A stretch of 64,000 nucleotides of DNA from positions 1 to 64,000 of the forward strand of contig JASEVX010000085.1 in assembly GCA_031761405.1 (NCBI GenBank), read 5' to 3'. This DNA comes from Serripes groenlandicus. Taxonomy: Eukaryota > Mollusca > Bivalvia > Cardiida > Cardiidae. Within the stretch, counting starts at the first letter, position 1, and each line of letters begins with the position of its first letter. The translations under genes were made by a program, and so were the position numbers. Positions 34,948 to 47,200 of this stretch are shown piece after piece. The notes under the pieces are model-generated. The model was given only the letters and a program-made list of their open reading frames with translations, made no database searches and was not told where the DNA came from.

Positions 34948-37194
34948 TAAAATTAATTGAGCTGCAAATTAGTGATTCTTGACTGCAACAGGATCATAAT
35001 TATAGTGGCAAATTAGCATAAAAATAATGAGGCTGCTCGACTAGTTTTTATCAAAAGATGCATCTTTGACTGAATTACATATAGACAGATAGTGAAGGCT
35101 TTGGTGAGACTGTGCATAATACACAGGCTTGCCTTAGTTGTCCATGTATGCTAATACATTATGATCTTGTTTTAGTTGCTAAATGCATGATATCAATTCA
35201 TTCCCACAAACTACAAATCTGCAACAGACAGCTTAGGAAATATATATAGATAGAAATTCGGATAAATCTTCACAAATGATTAATGGAGATTAAATTACAT
35301 AATTTTGTCCTGATGTTTTCGAAAACGTCTGCTCAAGATTTTTGGTATGTGGGAAAGAGATTTAAAGAAGTTAAATACAGAAAGGATAGGATTATAAAAG
35401 GTAGATTAATTATCACTGATCATCTAATTTCTTTTACTGTATACTGAAGCCTTTCCAGTCTTCACAACAACCAATAATTTGCCTAGCTATAGAAATTTGA
35501 AAAAAATCTAGGCAAAAATATGGAAAAATCTTTATAAATAAACAAATAATTTATAATTGAATGGAGTTTAAAAATAAATTAAAAAGTGAGGCAACAGAGA
35601 AACTACTCATTATAATCAGCATTAAATTGTCTCTAATAATTTTGCCATAACATTTCACTATTACTTCACTGTGGATGTATCAAACTGTTCTGCATGTTGG
35701 AAAAGGGTTGTCCTTTTCACATATACAGACACTTTCTGACGCCTCTGCACCATGCAGTGGCCATGTGAAAACATTGTGACAAAAGGAGAAATTGCTTATG
35801 ATTGAGCAATTTCTCCTTATTCCACAATGATTTCAATTCTATTCAATTATCACAAGTTGTTTTCAAAGTCATCTGCTGCATATTTGTTGTAAGTCAGGGA
35901 AAGGGTTTATCAGGAATGAAATCAGTTATAATTTATTGAATATGTAAAAAGTTGAAAATAAGATTTAAAATGATATTTATGAGGATACTGAAATAAAATA
36001 GAAAATGGCTATGATTCAACACATAAGAATTTTTATTTGGATATTATACAACAGGATCCCTTATTTGGGGAAAAGCAGAAATTGCTCAAAATGAACAATT
36101 ACTCCTTTTCTCACAATGTTTTCTAACTTTGAATTAAAGGGACTGAATCCCATATGAGAAAAAAGCGCAAAATTGTTAAAAATTGCTATTTCCTTGATGT
36201 TTTTGCATGTACGGCATTGAGATTTGCTGACTGATGTACTACAATATATGCACACTATTAATATTGCGGAGATTTTTCGTTATTTTGCATTGTAAAATCT
36301 ACTGGGTTAGTAACCCAGTAAATCTAAAAATATCGCTGTATATTTATCACGTGATCACTACAACCGAATTGACAATCTCCTTCGCAGAGTTGTCGTTCCT
36401 TACACTCACGCCTACATGAATGTAATGAGTCGATAGTGTTAGAGAATGCCGAATTGAATCCACAAATTCAAATGAGCAAGAGGAAATTCCACGGTATTTT
36501 TAAACGGGAAAACACGGAGCGGACGTTTTTTTAACTGCTTATTTCCTATGAAATAATGAAAAACAAGAATTGTACGACCTTCTATAACATTCCGTTACAT
36601 ATATATATATCGACATATTTTGGATTAATTAGAATAATTATAAAATATAACGATTTTGGACCATTATGGTGTTCAGTCCCTTTAAGATTATTACTTCAAT
36701 CTTAGCTTTCTATTGCAAACTCGAATGATAACCAGTGACAAACGGCTACGGAAATATCCGAGAGCTGACAGTAAAATACAGTGCATGCGCGATCAAGATG
36801 ATTTTAAAACATGTCGAATTTGCGCAAGCCCATTGCACCAGTGGTAATTCTAAACACAACCAATATATGCGCGGGTGCTTATGCACGGGTGGCGCAATAA
36901 TATAATGTAGCAGATGACTTTGAAAACATATATATATATATATATAATATATATAGAAAAAAACATGAAAACAATCTGTAGATAAAAGTTTAATTGTTTA
37001 TAAGAGTTGAAAGTTGCTGAAGAAGAAATTGCTTCTTATGCACAATTTTTCCTTTTGTCACGTTTTTTAAAAGTTGCTTCATGCAGATGCGTCAGAAAGA
37101 CTGTCTTCATGAAGGATCGATCGACAGGGATAATTTTTTATTTAATGCACAATGATTGAATGATTCTGTACTGTTCCCAAGTCGAAATGACATG
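34948..37194. other. no gene; eroded MITEs plus a shared module
   Basis: Decayed copies at about 35200-35365, 35705-35905 and 36900-37110. The 36373 module sits in unique sequence. An ATAT tract lies at 36930-36955. Confidence 0.5.
36373..36449 (+). repeat. structured 75-bp module shared with the DIRS interior
   Basis: CAATCTCCTTCGCAGAGTTG, TCGTTCCTTACACTCA and TGAATGTAATGAGTCGATAG match 7230-7300 almost base for base. TTACACTCA and TGAATGTAA can pair. A shorter form lies in family G (30344-30380). Confidence 0.7.
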
Positions 37195-37413
37195 TTAACC
37201 CTTTCTCACATATAGACGCCTTCTCTGACTCCTCTGCAGCATTATGACTTTTGAAAACATTGTGGCAAAAGGAGAAATTGCTCATAATATGAGTCCGATT
37301 TCTCACTTTGCCACAATTTTTTCAACTATTCTATAGTTGCATTTATATTAGAGATATTTTTAACATTTTTATCCAGATGTTTTTAAAGTCATCTGCTACA
37401 GTTGGAAAGGATT
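37195..37413 (+). mobile_element. TTAA MITE, diverged copy
   Basis: TTAACCCTTTCTCACATATA to GTTGGAAAGGATTTTAA. Confidence 0.7.
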
Positions 37414-37481
37414 TTAAAATGCATTTTGAAATTTAACTAAAATTTAGTTGGATGAAATTTCAGGAGGAAAATCTCATTTTC

Positions 37482-37711
37482 TTAACCCTTTTCCTGATAT
37501 AGACGTTTTCTGACGCCTCTGCAGCAGACAGCTTTTTGAAAACATGGTGACAAAAGAAGAAATTGCTCAAAACGAGCAATTTCTCCTTTTGACACAATGT
37601 TTTCCACTTTTAGTCATAGGTTATCCATTCAATTAAAGAGATTTTCTATTTTTTGACAAAATATGTTAAAATTTGTCTGCTGCCGAAATGTCGTATGAGG
37701 GAAAGGGTTAA
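37482..37711 (+). mobile_element. TTAA MITE upstream of TMEM98 exon 1
   Basis: 230 bp, both TTAA, intact hairpin; 421 bases before the start codon, so possibly in or near the promoter or 5' UTR intron. Confidence 0.87.
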
Positions 37712-38132
37712 TACCGTTACCTTGAAACAAAGTTATGTTGAGTTAGATACATTTTACTTAAAACATGAGGTGAGAAGGAAAGGGTTAAACTGTACTTGCA
37801 AGGCATTATCATTAGAATGATCGATTTGAATTTGCACTGAAGCAAAACAAATTACACTGTAATAATTGTTTGTAAATTGTAATTTCAGATATACTGGACT
37901 GATACGTGTTAAATTCTTACAGACAGATAAAAAAGGCCTTACTTACATTTACCACATGGAAGAGGAGGAGAAAACCAATGGATTATAAAATATGTGAACA
38001 AATTATTCAGCAAGGATTCTCTTTTCAAAATAAAACAGTCTCTTGGGTAACAGAGAATATAAGTTGGCCATGACTGAAATAGTGATCAATTTGAAAACTT
38101 TAATTTTGTGCATTGACTAGTTAATGATCACC

Positions 38133-38269
38133 ATGGAAACTGTGGTTGCCATAGCGATTGGAATCTTAGCAACAATCTTCTGTGCCTCTGTGGTTGGATT
38201 ACTCATTGTGTGTAAGCATAAATGTCGCCGACAGAAAGACCTGCTGACACAGCAGATGAGGGATACCAG
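38133..38269 (+). CDS. TMEM98: TMEM98 coding exon 1 (start and membrane anchor)
   Basis: Encodes residues 1-45 plus two bases of codon 46. The ATG at 38133 is preferred over the in-frame ATG at 38124 because its context, CACCATGG, is an ideal eukaryotic start and it aligns with the METVV start of vertebrate TMEM98. The donor is CCAG|GTATAT. A decayed MITE arm (CCCTTTCCCACATACAG) begins about 12 bases inside the intron. Exon 5' sequence upstream is untranslated; possible acceptors for a 5'-UTR exon are the TTTCAG at about 37887 and CTTACAG near 37922, neither provable here. Confidence 0.94.
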
Positions 38270-41200
38270 GTATATTACATTTACCCTTTCCCACATACAG
38301 CAAGTCTGCAGCAGACGATCTAGAAATCTATCTAAGTTGAGGCTTTCCAACATGCCAGTATACCAAATCTACAGCAGATGACTTTGAAAACATCTAGGCA
38401 AAATTATCAAAAAATTATCTTCAAATGAACATTTATATTAAATATTGTAAAGAGTTGAACGTATTGTGACAAAATCATTTTGCAACAGTGTTTTTCGAAC
38501 ATTGTCTGCTGCAATACCTTCATACATATTAAATTTACTGGATTGATTGGAATTAAGTGCCAATTTCAGGGAGTATTGCAGTTACATCATAACAGCCCCA
38601 TATCTAAATTACCCAGTGTTTCATGGCTTTTTGGTACACAAACAGTGAATACTTTCTTTCGTACATATTTTTAAAATTACTGGATTGATTGGAATTAAGT
38701 GTTGCTTTCAAAAGTTGTGTAGTTACATCATGCCAGCCCCTTATCTTACCCAGAGTTGGACATGGCTTTTAATGGTACACAAGCAGTGAGTGATACACAA
38801 TATTTTTGCCCCGGTAACTACCAGTTGAAGACAAATGACGTTAATCACAAGATGCAGTTACAACCGTTTTGCATGAAGCCATTGAATGGCTTTTGTCAGT
38901 TATCAGAAAAACTAAGTGGCCTAGCCTCCCTTATATGGATGCCATCTAATGCCTCTGAACATTTGAAGTGGGAGGTCTTTAGTAACCCTGTGGATGCCAC
39001 GGTTTTCCAAGATATATGCGCTTAACCCTTACACATATGCACTTTCCATTTGACTAATCTGCAGTAAACGTCTTTTCAAAACAGCATGGCAAACGACAAC
39101 ATTGCTCATGATTAACAATTTCTCTTTTGCCACAATGTTTTCAACTCTATTCAATAAAAAAATTTCATTTATAGAACTTTTTACATAATTTCGAGGACAT
39201 TTAACCAGGTTGTCTGCTGCAGATATGTTTGTATGTCATACAGGGACAATGTTTCAGATTGTGAGAACTGTTTACCGTACATGGACTGTACAGATCACAT
39301 TATATTTCCTCAGATGTTTTCAAGGCAGGTGGTTCTTATAAAAAGAGTTAACCCTTTCCCTTTTGCATCTGCAACAGTTTACTTTTTAATATAAATTGGC
39401 AAAAGGATAAATTGCTTTTCATGACCAATTTCTCCTTTTGTCACAATGTTTTCAACTCTAATCAGTAATAAAAGTTCAAAGTAAAGATATACTCCAGTTT
39501 TTCTTAGATGTTTTCAAAGTTGTCTGTTTAATTTAATTTGTAAAATGTGGGAAAGGGTTAAAGTATAATTGTCCATGTAAGCCTGTCTAATATGACCGAC
39601 TGCAAACAATGCCTTTCAAGTTTGATATATGACAGACGCTCGTTTACAGAGACCAACATTTTTCTCTTTTTAAATATATACCGTACATTTCTAATTTAAC
39701 CCTTTCACTCATACATCATTTCTGAACAAACAAATTTTTAAGAAGATCTAGATGAAATTTGGAAAGAATCCTTTATTACAAGTTTGATCATTGAATAGAG
39801 TTGAAAAATTATTGCAAAAGGAGAAATTGCCCATTATAAGCAATTTCTCCTTTTGCTGTATTGTTTTCAACTTTATGCTATTTTTTAGCCATTTCATTAA
39901 TAGAGAGTTTCCATAGGTTTAACAAAATTCTTTAGAAGTCATCTGCTGCAGATTTGATGTATGTGAGAAAGGGTCACAAAATACAATATCAGATTAATGT
40001 CAATTAGAAGGAGTGAAATAATGAAATGCCTTGTCATGCTTTTAATTTAATGATTTACATTCCTCTGGTTTGACTTGTTATCGCTTAACATGCTGGGAAT
40101 CACATCTATAGCTTCGGAGAAATGGAACCTGGCTTCAAGGGTTCGATCCCCAGTTGCGGTTGTCATGGTGGAGTGCCCTTCTCAAGGTACATTTCCTAGC
40201 CTAGTACTGGTTTGATTACCCAGGGATTATTGAATAATGTTGAAAATGCATAAAACCAATTAATACTAGAACTTCATATTCTGAATTTTGAAAATGGACT
40301 TTTTTTTTAAAGTCTGTAGCCAATTCTAGAATATCAAGACAAAAATGTTGAGTTTAACAGTTAGTCAACAGTCTGTGCAGATGTCAGAGGGAGCTGCGGC
40401 TTGCTCTATGCTGCTTCACAAATCATGACAAAAAGTAGAAAACATTGTGGCAAAAGGAGAAATTGCACGTTCTGTGCAATTTCTTCCTTTGTCACTATGT
40501 TTTCAAAAATCCGTCTGCTGTAGAGGCGTTAGAAAGCGTCTATATGAGGGAAAGGGTTAAGAAATTTAGAATATTATTTAGTTGCTAGTGGCATAGTTAG
40601 GTCAGGTGCTCGAAAATACAACTTATTGACTGACCATTTCCCAAATATAGACACACACCTTTTGAAGGTGACAGACTTGAAAACATTGTGTAAAAAAAGG
40701 AGAACTTGCTCATTTTGCCATAATAATTTCAACTCTAACTTTGCCTATTTTCTATTTATAGAGTTTTTGCGTAGATAAGTTGTCTCAGTAAGTGCAGATT
40801 TGTTTTTATGATAAAGGGTTAAGAAAGCTGGCACTACATAAAGATTGATTGTACCAATGTGCTTACATTTTCTCCTAACAACGGAAAGGTACAAAACTAC
40901 AAGAGAAAGTTGATGCAACGCATCAATGTCGCCGGAAATCCATACTGCAGTTATGCATAACACTAACATTATAGTAGTTGAATAAACAGTTATCAACTGA
41001 GGGGCATTTTGGAACATCAGGGGTGGGGTCAAGTGAAAATGTATCATAACTTGCATTGTTTTGTCAACGAAGTGAATGATAATTGAAGCCTTTCATTGTT
41101 TATGATCAATCTCCAGTCCAAAGTAGGTTGACCATACACACAACCAACTAATTATTGATCATAAACAGTAATGGAAATGAGTAATCTTGCGAATCATTAG

Positions 41201-44200
41201 TCTTAGTATGTATACAGTGCTTTCATTAAGGAATAATTATAAGATTTGTGAATTCCACATACACTTTTCAAGATGTTTGTCAGAATATTTGAATTTTATT
41301 ATTTTTCAATAAAACCACAAAACAGACAATTTAGGATTTGCATACAATAGCACGTCATTTTACCTTTCCTCTATTAAAGTCAACAGTGGACACCTTTGCA
41401 GCAATATACTTTTAAAACAATGAGATAAGGGTTAAATCGCTGAAGACATGAGTTTTCTCTTTTTCTCAAAATGATATTAGCTTGGCATCCTAATTAATTA
41501 TTATGTCATACTTTAACAAATGTTGAAATGTAGTCCAATATTTATAAATTAGACCACCTTCGAAATATTATATCAACTAAACAGTTAAATCTCATTGAAA
41601 TTGTTGTATAATTTAAACTTAATTTCGAACATAAACTGAGCCCTACAACATGTTAATTTATTTTAATTCTTTCCTTCAACTACTCATGTTTTAAAATTAT
41701 ATTATGATGAGCGCCCTAGTGTCAATGATGCATAACAATATGCAGATCGGAAGCAATATGCCTTTAGGGAATTAAATGACACATTTAAAATTGTCAAGGA
41801 CGAAATAATTTTGTACGAAAAAAGACCCGATTCGTGACCCACATTCTTCTTCGCAGAGGTGTTGTTCTTGAAACTCTCTTTATAGGCAGAGAGTGTTCGT
41901 TCAAAGTCATTTTTCTATTAAAACCAGTTTTATCTCGGTTTGTTCTTTTCTTCATTTGTTTCGAACCAAGAAAACATTTTAAATCACCTATGATGTATTA
42001 TTTGTAAGTGAGTGTAAAGAGCGGCTCTCTGCAAAGGAGATTGATCTACGCAGTTGGTATTTGCGAGTCACGCGATCAACAGATTTAGCTTAGAAACAGT
42101 TCATATTTTAGATATACATGGATAAACATTATTAAATGCCTTCTTCACAAATCAAGACATCTCTTTGAACATGAAAATAACATTCAGTAAGTTAAAATTG
42201 CCATTAAAAGGAGAATATTCGAGAATATGCAAGCAGGTGCGTGTATATAAACAAATTAGACTGTGTGACGTAAAGGTATGTAGTTATCGCCTTTTGATTA
42301 CATGTAGTATATAGTGTAAAATAAAGTATACCAGTCTAGCTAATAGGGACTGTTTTGTCTTCGTAAATAAAACAAAAAAACATAAATGCGAGTCAAAATA
42401 AAGAAACTTAAAATACCTGAAACATCGGAATATTTATTTCATTTTAGATGTGTCATTACTTTGTGTTTTTAAACAAACACAATTGTGATATGTTCAAGAC
42501 ATCTAAATGTGTTTCTTTCTAATAATAATCCCCCCTCCCATGTGATTTCCGAAAACCTATTAAAAATAGAAGTCGCGGGCTTCTGCCCGGCGACTAATAA
42601 TTTTAGTTTAGCCCTTTCCCACATACAGCAAATCTGCAGCAGACAGCTTTGAAATCACCAAGGTAAAACACTGAAAATCTCTTTAATTGAAGGAATAGTT
42701 ATTGAAAAAAGCTGAAAACATTGTGACAAAAGAAGAAATTACTTGTTTTGAGCAATTTCTTCTTTTGTCACAATGTTTTCAAAAGTTGTCTGCTGCAGAG
42801 GCATCAGAAAGTGTCTATATGTGGGAAGGGGTATTAAGGCACTTAGAAATCTGATCTAAACAAAATAATTTTCATAGACGACCTTATTTTGATATTTGTG
42901 AGGATGTTATTTAATAGTGTCTGGTGTATTTTCATTTGAATGACACAGGTAAAATAACAATTAATTGTTAAAGATAATTTACTGATTATTAATGGTGACT
43001 CCAACCTGCCTTTGTTAACCCTTTCTCACAAACAGATGCTTTCTGATGCCTCAGCAAAAGACGACTTTTGGAAACTTTGTGGCAAAGAGAGAAATTCCTT
43101 ATGACGTGTAATAAAACTTTTGTCACAATGTAGCAAATTTTCAATAATTGTTATTTCATATTTATAAAGAGAGCTTCAGGAGTTTCGGAGTTGTCTGCTG
43201 CAGATTTTATGTATATAAGAAAGGTTAGCAAAAACACTTAACAATTTTAACATCAAATTTGAAACGTTAGGTTAAGGAATTCAATATGTATTTTAAAAGT
43301 TTTAAAAACAGACAGACGTACTGCAAATTTAGTCATTACTACTAATTCTTGTTGAAATGGAATCCACCGTGGTCGAGTGGTTAGCGTTGGGTATTTGAAA
43401 GCGGGTATCCCGGTTTTGATCCCCAGTCGCGGCACAATGGTCATAGTGGAGTGCCCTTTGGCAAGGTGCATTTTCTAGCCTAGTACTGGTTTGTTTAACC
43501 AGGGATCATGAATAAGTGAACTGGTGCCGTGATATAACTGAAATAATGTTGAAAGCGGCGTAAAACCCCAATAAAACAATAAAACTTGTTGAAATTCCTC
43601 ATGATTTTCATGTGACATGTCCTAATCTTATACAATGAAAATAAGTTAATCCTTTCCCACTTGCAGATGCATTTTGATACATCTTAACCATTTCCCTCAT
43701 ACGGCAATTCTGCAGCGGACGACTTTGAACGTATTTTGGCAAAAAATAGAAAATCTCCATAATTGAATGGATAACCTATGACAAAAAGTGGAAAACATTG
43801 TGGCAAAAGGAGAAATTGCATGTTTTGTGCAATTTCTTCTTTTGTCACTATGTTTTCAAAAAGCCGTCTGCTGCAGAGGCGTCAGAAAGCATCTATATGA
43901 GGGAAAGGGTTAAGCTGGTGACTTTTGCTCATTATAAGCAACTTCTCCGTTTGCCACAAAGTTGTCAATTCTATTCCAAACTTACACTTTTAGATCACCT
44001 GAGCAAGAAATTATGATCGTCCTTGGTCCGTTGTTCATTGTCCGGTTGTCAACATCTTCTCCTCTGTAACTAGTGGGTCAATTGGGATGGAACTTTACAG
44101 AAAGCATCCTCCGAATGTCCTCACCAAAATTCTTTCAAATTTGTTTTATCCATGTAGAATTTCTTCTGGTGAACCTGCAGATTCCTGCAACCTGTGTTGA

Positions 44201-47200
44201 TTGGTTAACAAATATGGCCATCTTATTTTAAATAATAATTCTGAAAGGATCTGACAAATTTTCAACTTATTTTGAAGTTTTCGTTTTGACCTTTGACCTC
44301 TAAGTGTGACCTTGACTATTGAGCTACAGGCCTGGGTCTTGTGCGCACCACGCCACATCATCATGGTGAACGTTTGTGCCAAGTTTCTTTGAAATCCTAT
44401 GATGCATGGTAGAAATGTGGGCTTGACAAGGTACAGTCCTATCAAATAGTACTCATTTTGACATTTGACCTCTAAGTGTGACCTTGACAATTGAGGTACA
44501 GGCCTGGGTCTTGTGCGCGACACGCCACCTCATCATGGTGAACGTTTGTGCCAAGTGTTTATGAAATCCTATGATATGATACATGGTTGAAATGTGGGCC
44601 GGACAAGGTACAGTCCTATCAAATAGTACTCATTTTAACCTATGACATCTAAGTGTGATCTTGACATTTGAGGTACAGGCCTGGGTCTTGTGCGCGACAT
44701 GTCGCCTCATCATGGTGAACGTTTGTGACAAGTTTCTTTGAAATCCTATGATGCATGGTTGAGATGCGGGCCGGACTGTTTGATAGGACTACCTTGTCCG
44801 GCCCGCATCTCAACCATGCATCTTAGGATTCTCAAGTTACTGGACACACATGTTCACCATGATGAGGTGGCTTGTACCTCAAAGGTTAAGGTTACACTCA
44901 AAGGTCAAAATGTGTACTGTTTGATAGGACTACCTTGTCTGGCCCGCATCTCAAGTAACTCAGTACACATGTACATGATGAGGCAGCGTGTCATGCACAA
45001 GACCCAGGTATGTACCTCAAAGGTCAAGGTCAGACTTGGAGGTCAACGGTCAAAATGAGTACTGTTTTATAGGACTACCTTGTCCGGCCCGCATTCCAAC
45101 CATGCATCTTAGGATTCTCAATTTACTGGACACACATGTTCACCATGATGAGGTGGCTTGTATCTCAAAGGTCACGGTCACACTCAGAGGTTAAAGGTCA
45201 AAATGAGTACTGTTTGACAGGACTGCCTTGTCCGGCCTGCATGTTCACCATGGTGAGGTGGCGTGTCACGCACAAGACCCAGGCATGTACCTCAAATTCA
45301 AGGTCACACATGCTTGAATGGATTTTGATATAACTTCATTATTGGTAGGGGGACTTTTGTATTGCTTACGACATTAACTTGTTTTGGTTGGTATGACAAA
45401 TTGCATTGTCTAACTCGGATGAGCGATCCAGGGCCATCATTTGGCCCTCTTGTTATTTAGAGAGATTTTATTTCCATATTTTTACCAAGATGTTTTCCAA
45501 TTTGTTGCATTGTGGGAAATAGTTATTTTACAAACTACAGGGGACATTTTAGCCGTGGGAAAATGTACCAGGCAAGCTTTGTTAAAGTGTTATCAAGCGC
45601 TTCATATTAACCCTTTCCCACATACAGCAAATCTGCAGCAGACGACTTTGAAAACATCTAGGCAAAAACACAGAAAATTCCTTTAACCCTTTCCCTCATA
45701 CGACAATTCTGCAGCAGACGACTTTGAACGTATTTTGGCAAAACATAGAAAATCTCCATAATTGAATGGATAACCTATGACAAAAAGGGAAAACATTGTG
45801 GCAAAAGGAGAAATTGCACGTTTTGTGCAATTTCTTCTTTTGTCATTATGTTTTCAAAAAGCCGTCTGCTGCAGAGGCGTCAGAAAGCGTTTATATGAGG
45901 GAAAGGGTTAAACGAAAGAACAATAATTGAAATAGAGTTGAAAACATCGGGACAAAAGGAGCAATTTCCTCTTTTGTTGCCTTGTTTTCAAAAAGCTGTC
46001 TGCTGCAGAGGCGTCAGAAAGCGTCTATATGAGGGGAAGGGTTAAACGGTTGTAAGTTCATTGACATTCTTGTCACTAGATGTAGTTACAACCATTTTGC
46101 GTGAAACCCTCTATATAAGTACAGCAGCCTGTTCAGATCTTAACCCTTTCCCTCATACGACAATTCTGCAGCAGACGACTTTGAACATATTTTGTCAAAA
46201 AATAGAGATTCTCTTTAATTGAATGGATAACCTATGACTAAAAGTGAAAAACATTGTGGCAAAAGGAGAAATTGATCATTTTGAGCAATTTCTTCTTTTG
46301 TCACAATGTTTTCTAAAAGCTGTCTGCTGCAGAGGCATCAGAAAGCATCTATATGAGGGAAAGGGTTAATACATGTATCTAATCAGGCATATATATCCGA
46401 ATCTATTTGATTCATTAGAAATGTCTGAAAAGCATACATGTTAGGGATGTTTTAGCCCTGTAGATCTTGATCAGACTGTACTGAATATGCCGTAAATGTC
46501 ACATATATAGGCTCATCTGGGTCTACATTATTCACATATGCCATGTTGTACCTCTTTGCATGCCAGACCAGCTGTTTGAGATGAGTTTTAATGTAGCTGA
46601 ATTAATTGGTTGATTTATATATGTCAATTTAGTTTGTATTAGTATATTATGATGTGTTTGACAGTAAAATTGGAGACTAGGGGGTTACTCTAACCCTTTC
46701 CCACATACATCAAATCAGTAGCAAACAACTTTGAAAATGATAAGGCTAAAGCATGGGAAATTTCCTTCACCCTTTCCCACATGCAACAAAATCATCTTGA
46801 TAAAAAATTGGTTAACCTTTAAATAAGAATTTAATCATTAAATTGAGTTAAAACATTTTGGCAAATGGAGAAATTGTTCTTCATGAGAAATTTCTCCTTT
46901 TGCCAAAATATTTTAACTCAATTTAATGATGGCATCTGTTAAATTTATACAAGATTTTCAAACTTTTGAATATATACATAACCTGTTCTGAGTGATTTCT
47001 TCTTTTGCCAAACTGTTTTTAAAAGTAATTTGATAGAAATAACTCAAAATGCATCTAGATGTGAGAAGGGTTAACCAACGCTATAGACTGCATACAATCC
47101 TTAAATGGGGTTACCTATAGACTGGAAACAATTCCTTAAATAAGTTACATGTAGACCAGAAATATTTCCTCAATATTTATAGACTGGAAACAATCCTTAA

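Noticed and set aside
36373..36449. Possible U6-like small RNA (GGAACGACA and GGAGATTG on the minus strand)
   Set aside because: Resemblance is limited to a few bases, and the ISL, ACAGAGA context and T-run terminator are absent.
38756..39025. 89-codon frame in TMEM98 intron 1 (CPGNYQLKTND...)
   Set aside because: It begins in a tandem duplication, uses a non-ATG start and carries a piece of the 'agttacaaccgtttt' repeat arm; no family recognised.
43371..43440. tRNA-like A and B boxes (also 20100-20160, 13810-13865)
   Set aside because: They are heads of SINEs with common bodies and tails; no complete cloverleaf with anticodon arm could be drawn, so they are not called tRNA genes.
44146..45333. 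Several 65-125 residue ORFs with repeated HKTQACTSKVKVTL and CLIGLPCPAR
   Set aside because: They are readings through tandem family A core units on both strands, with no protein family signal.
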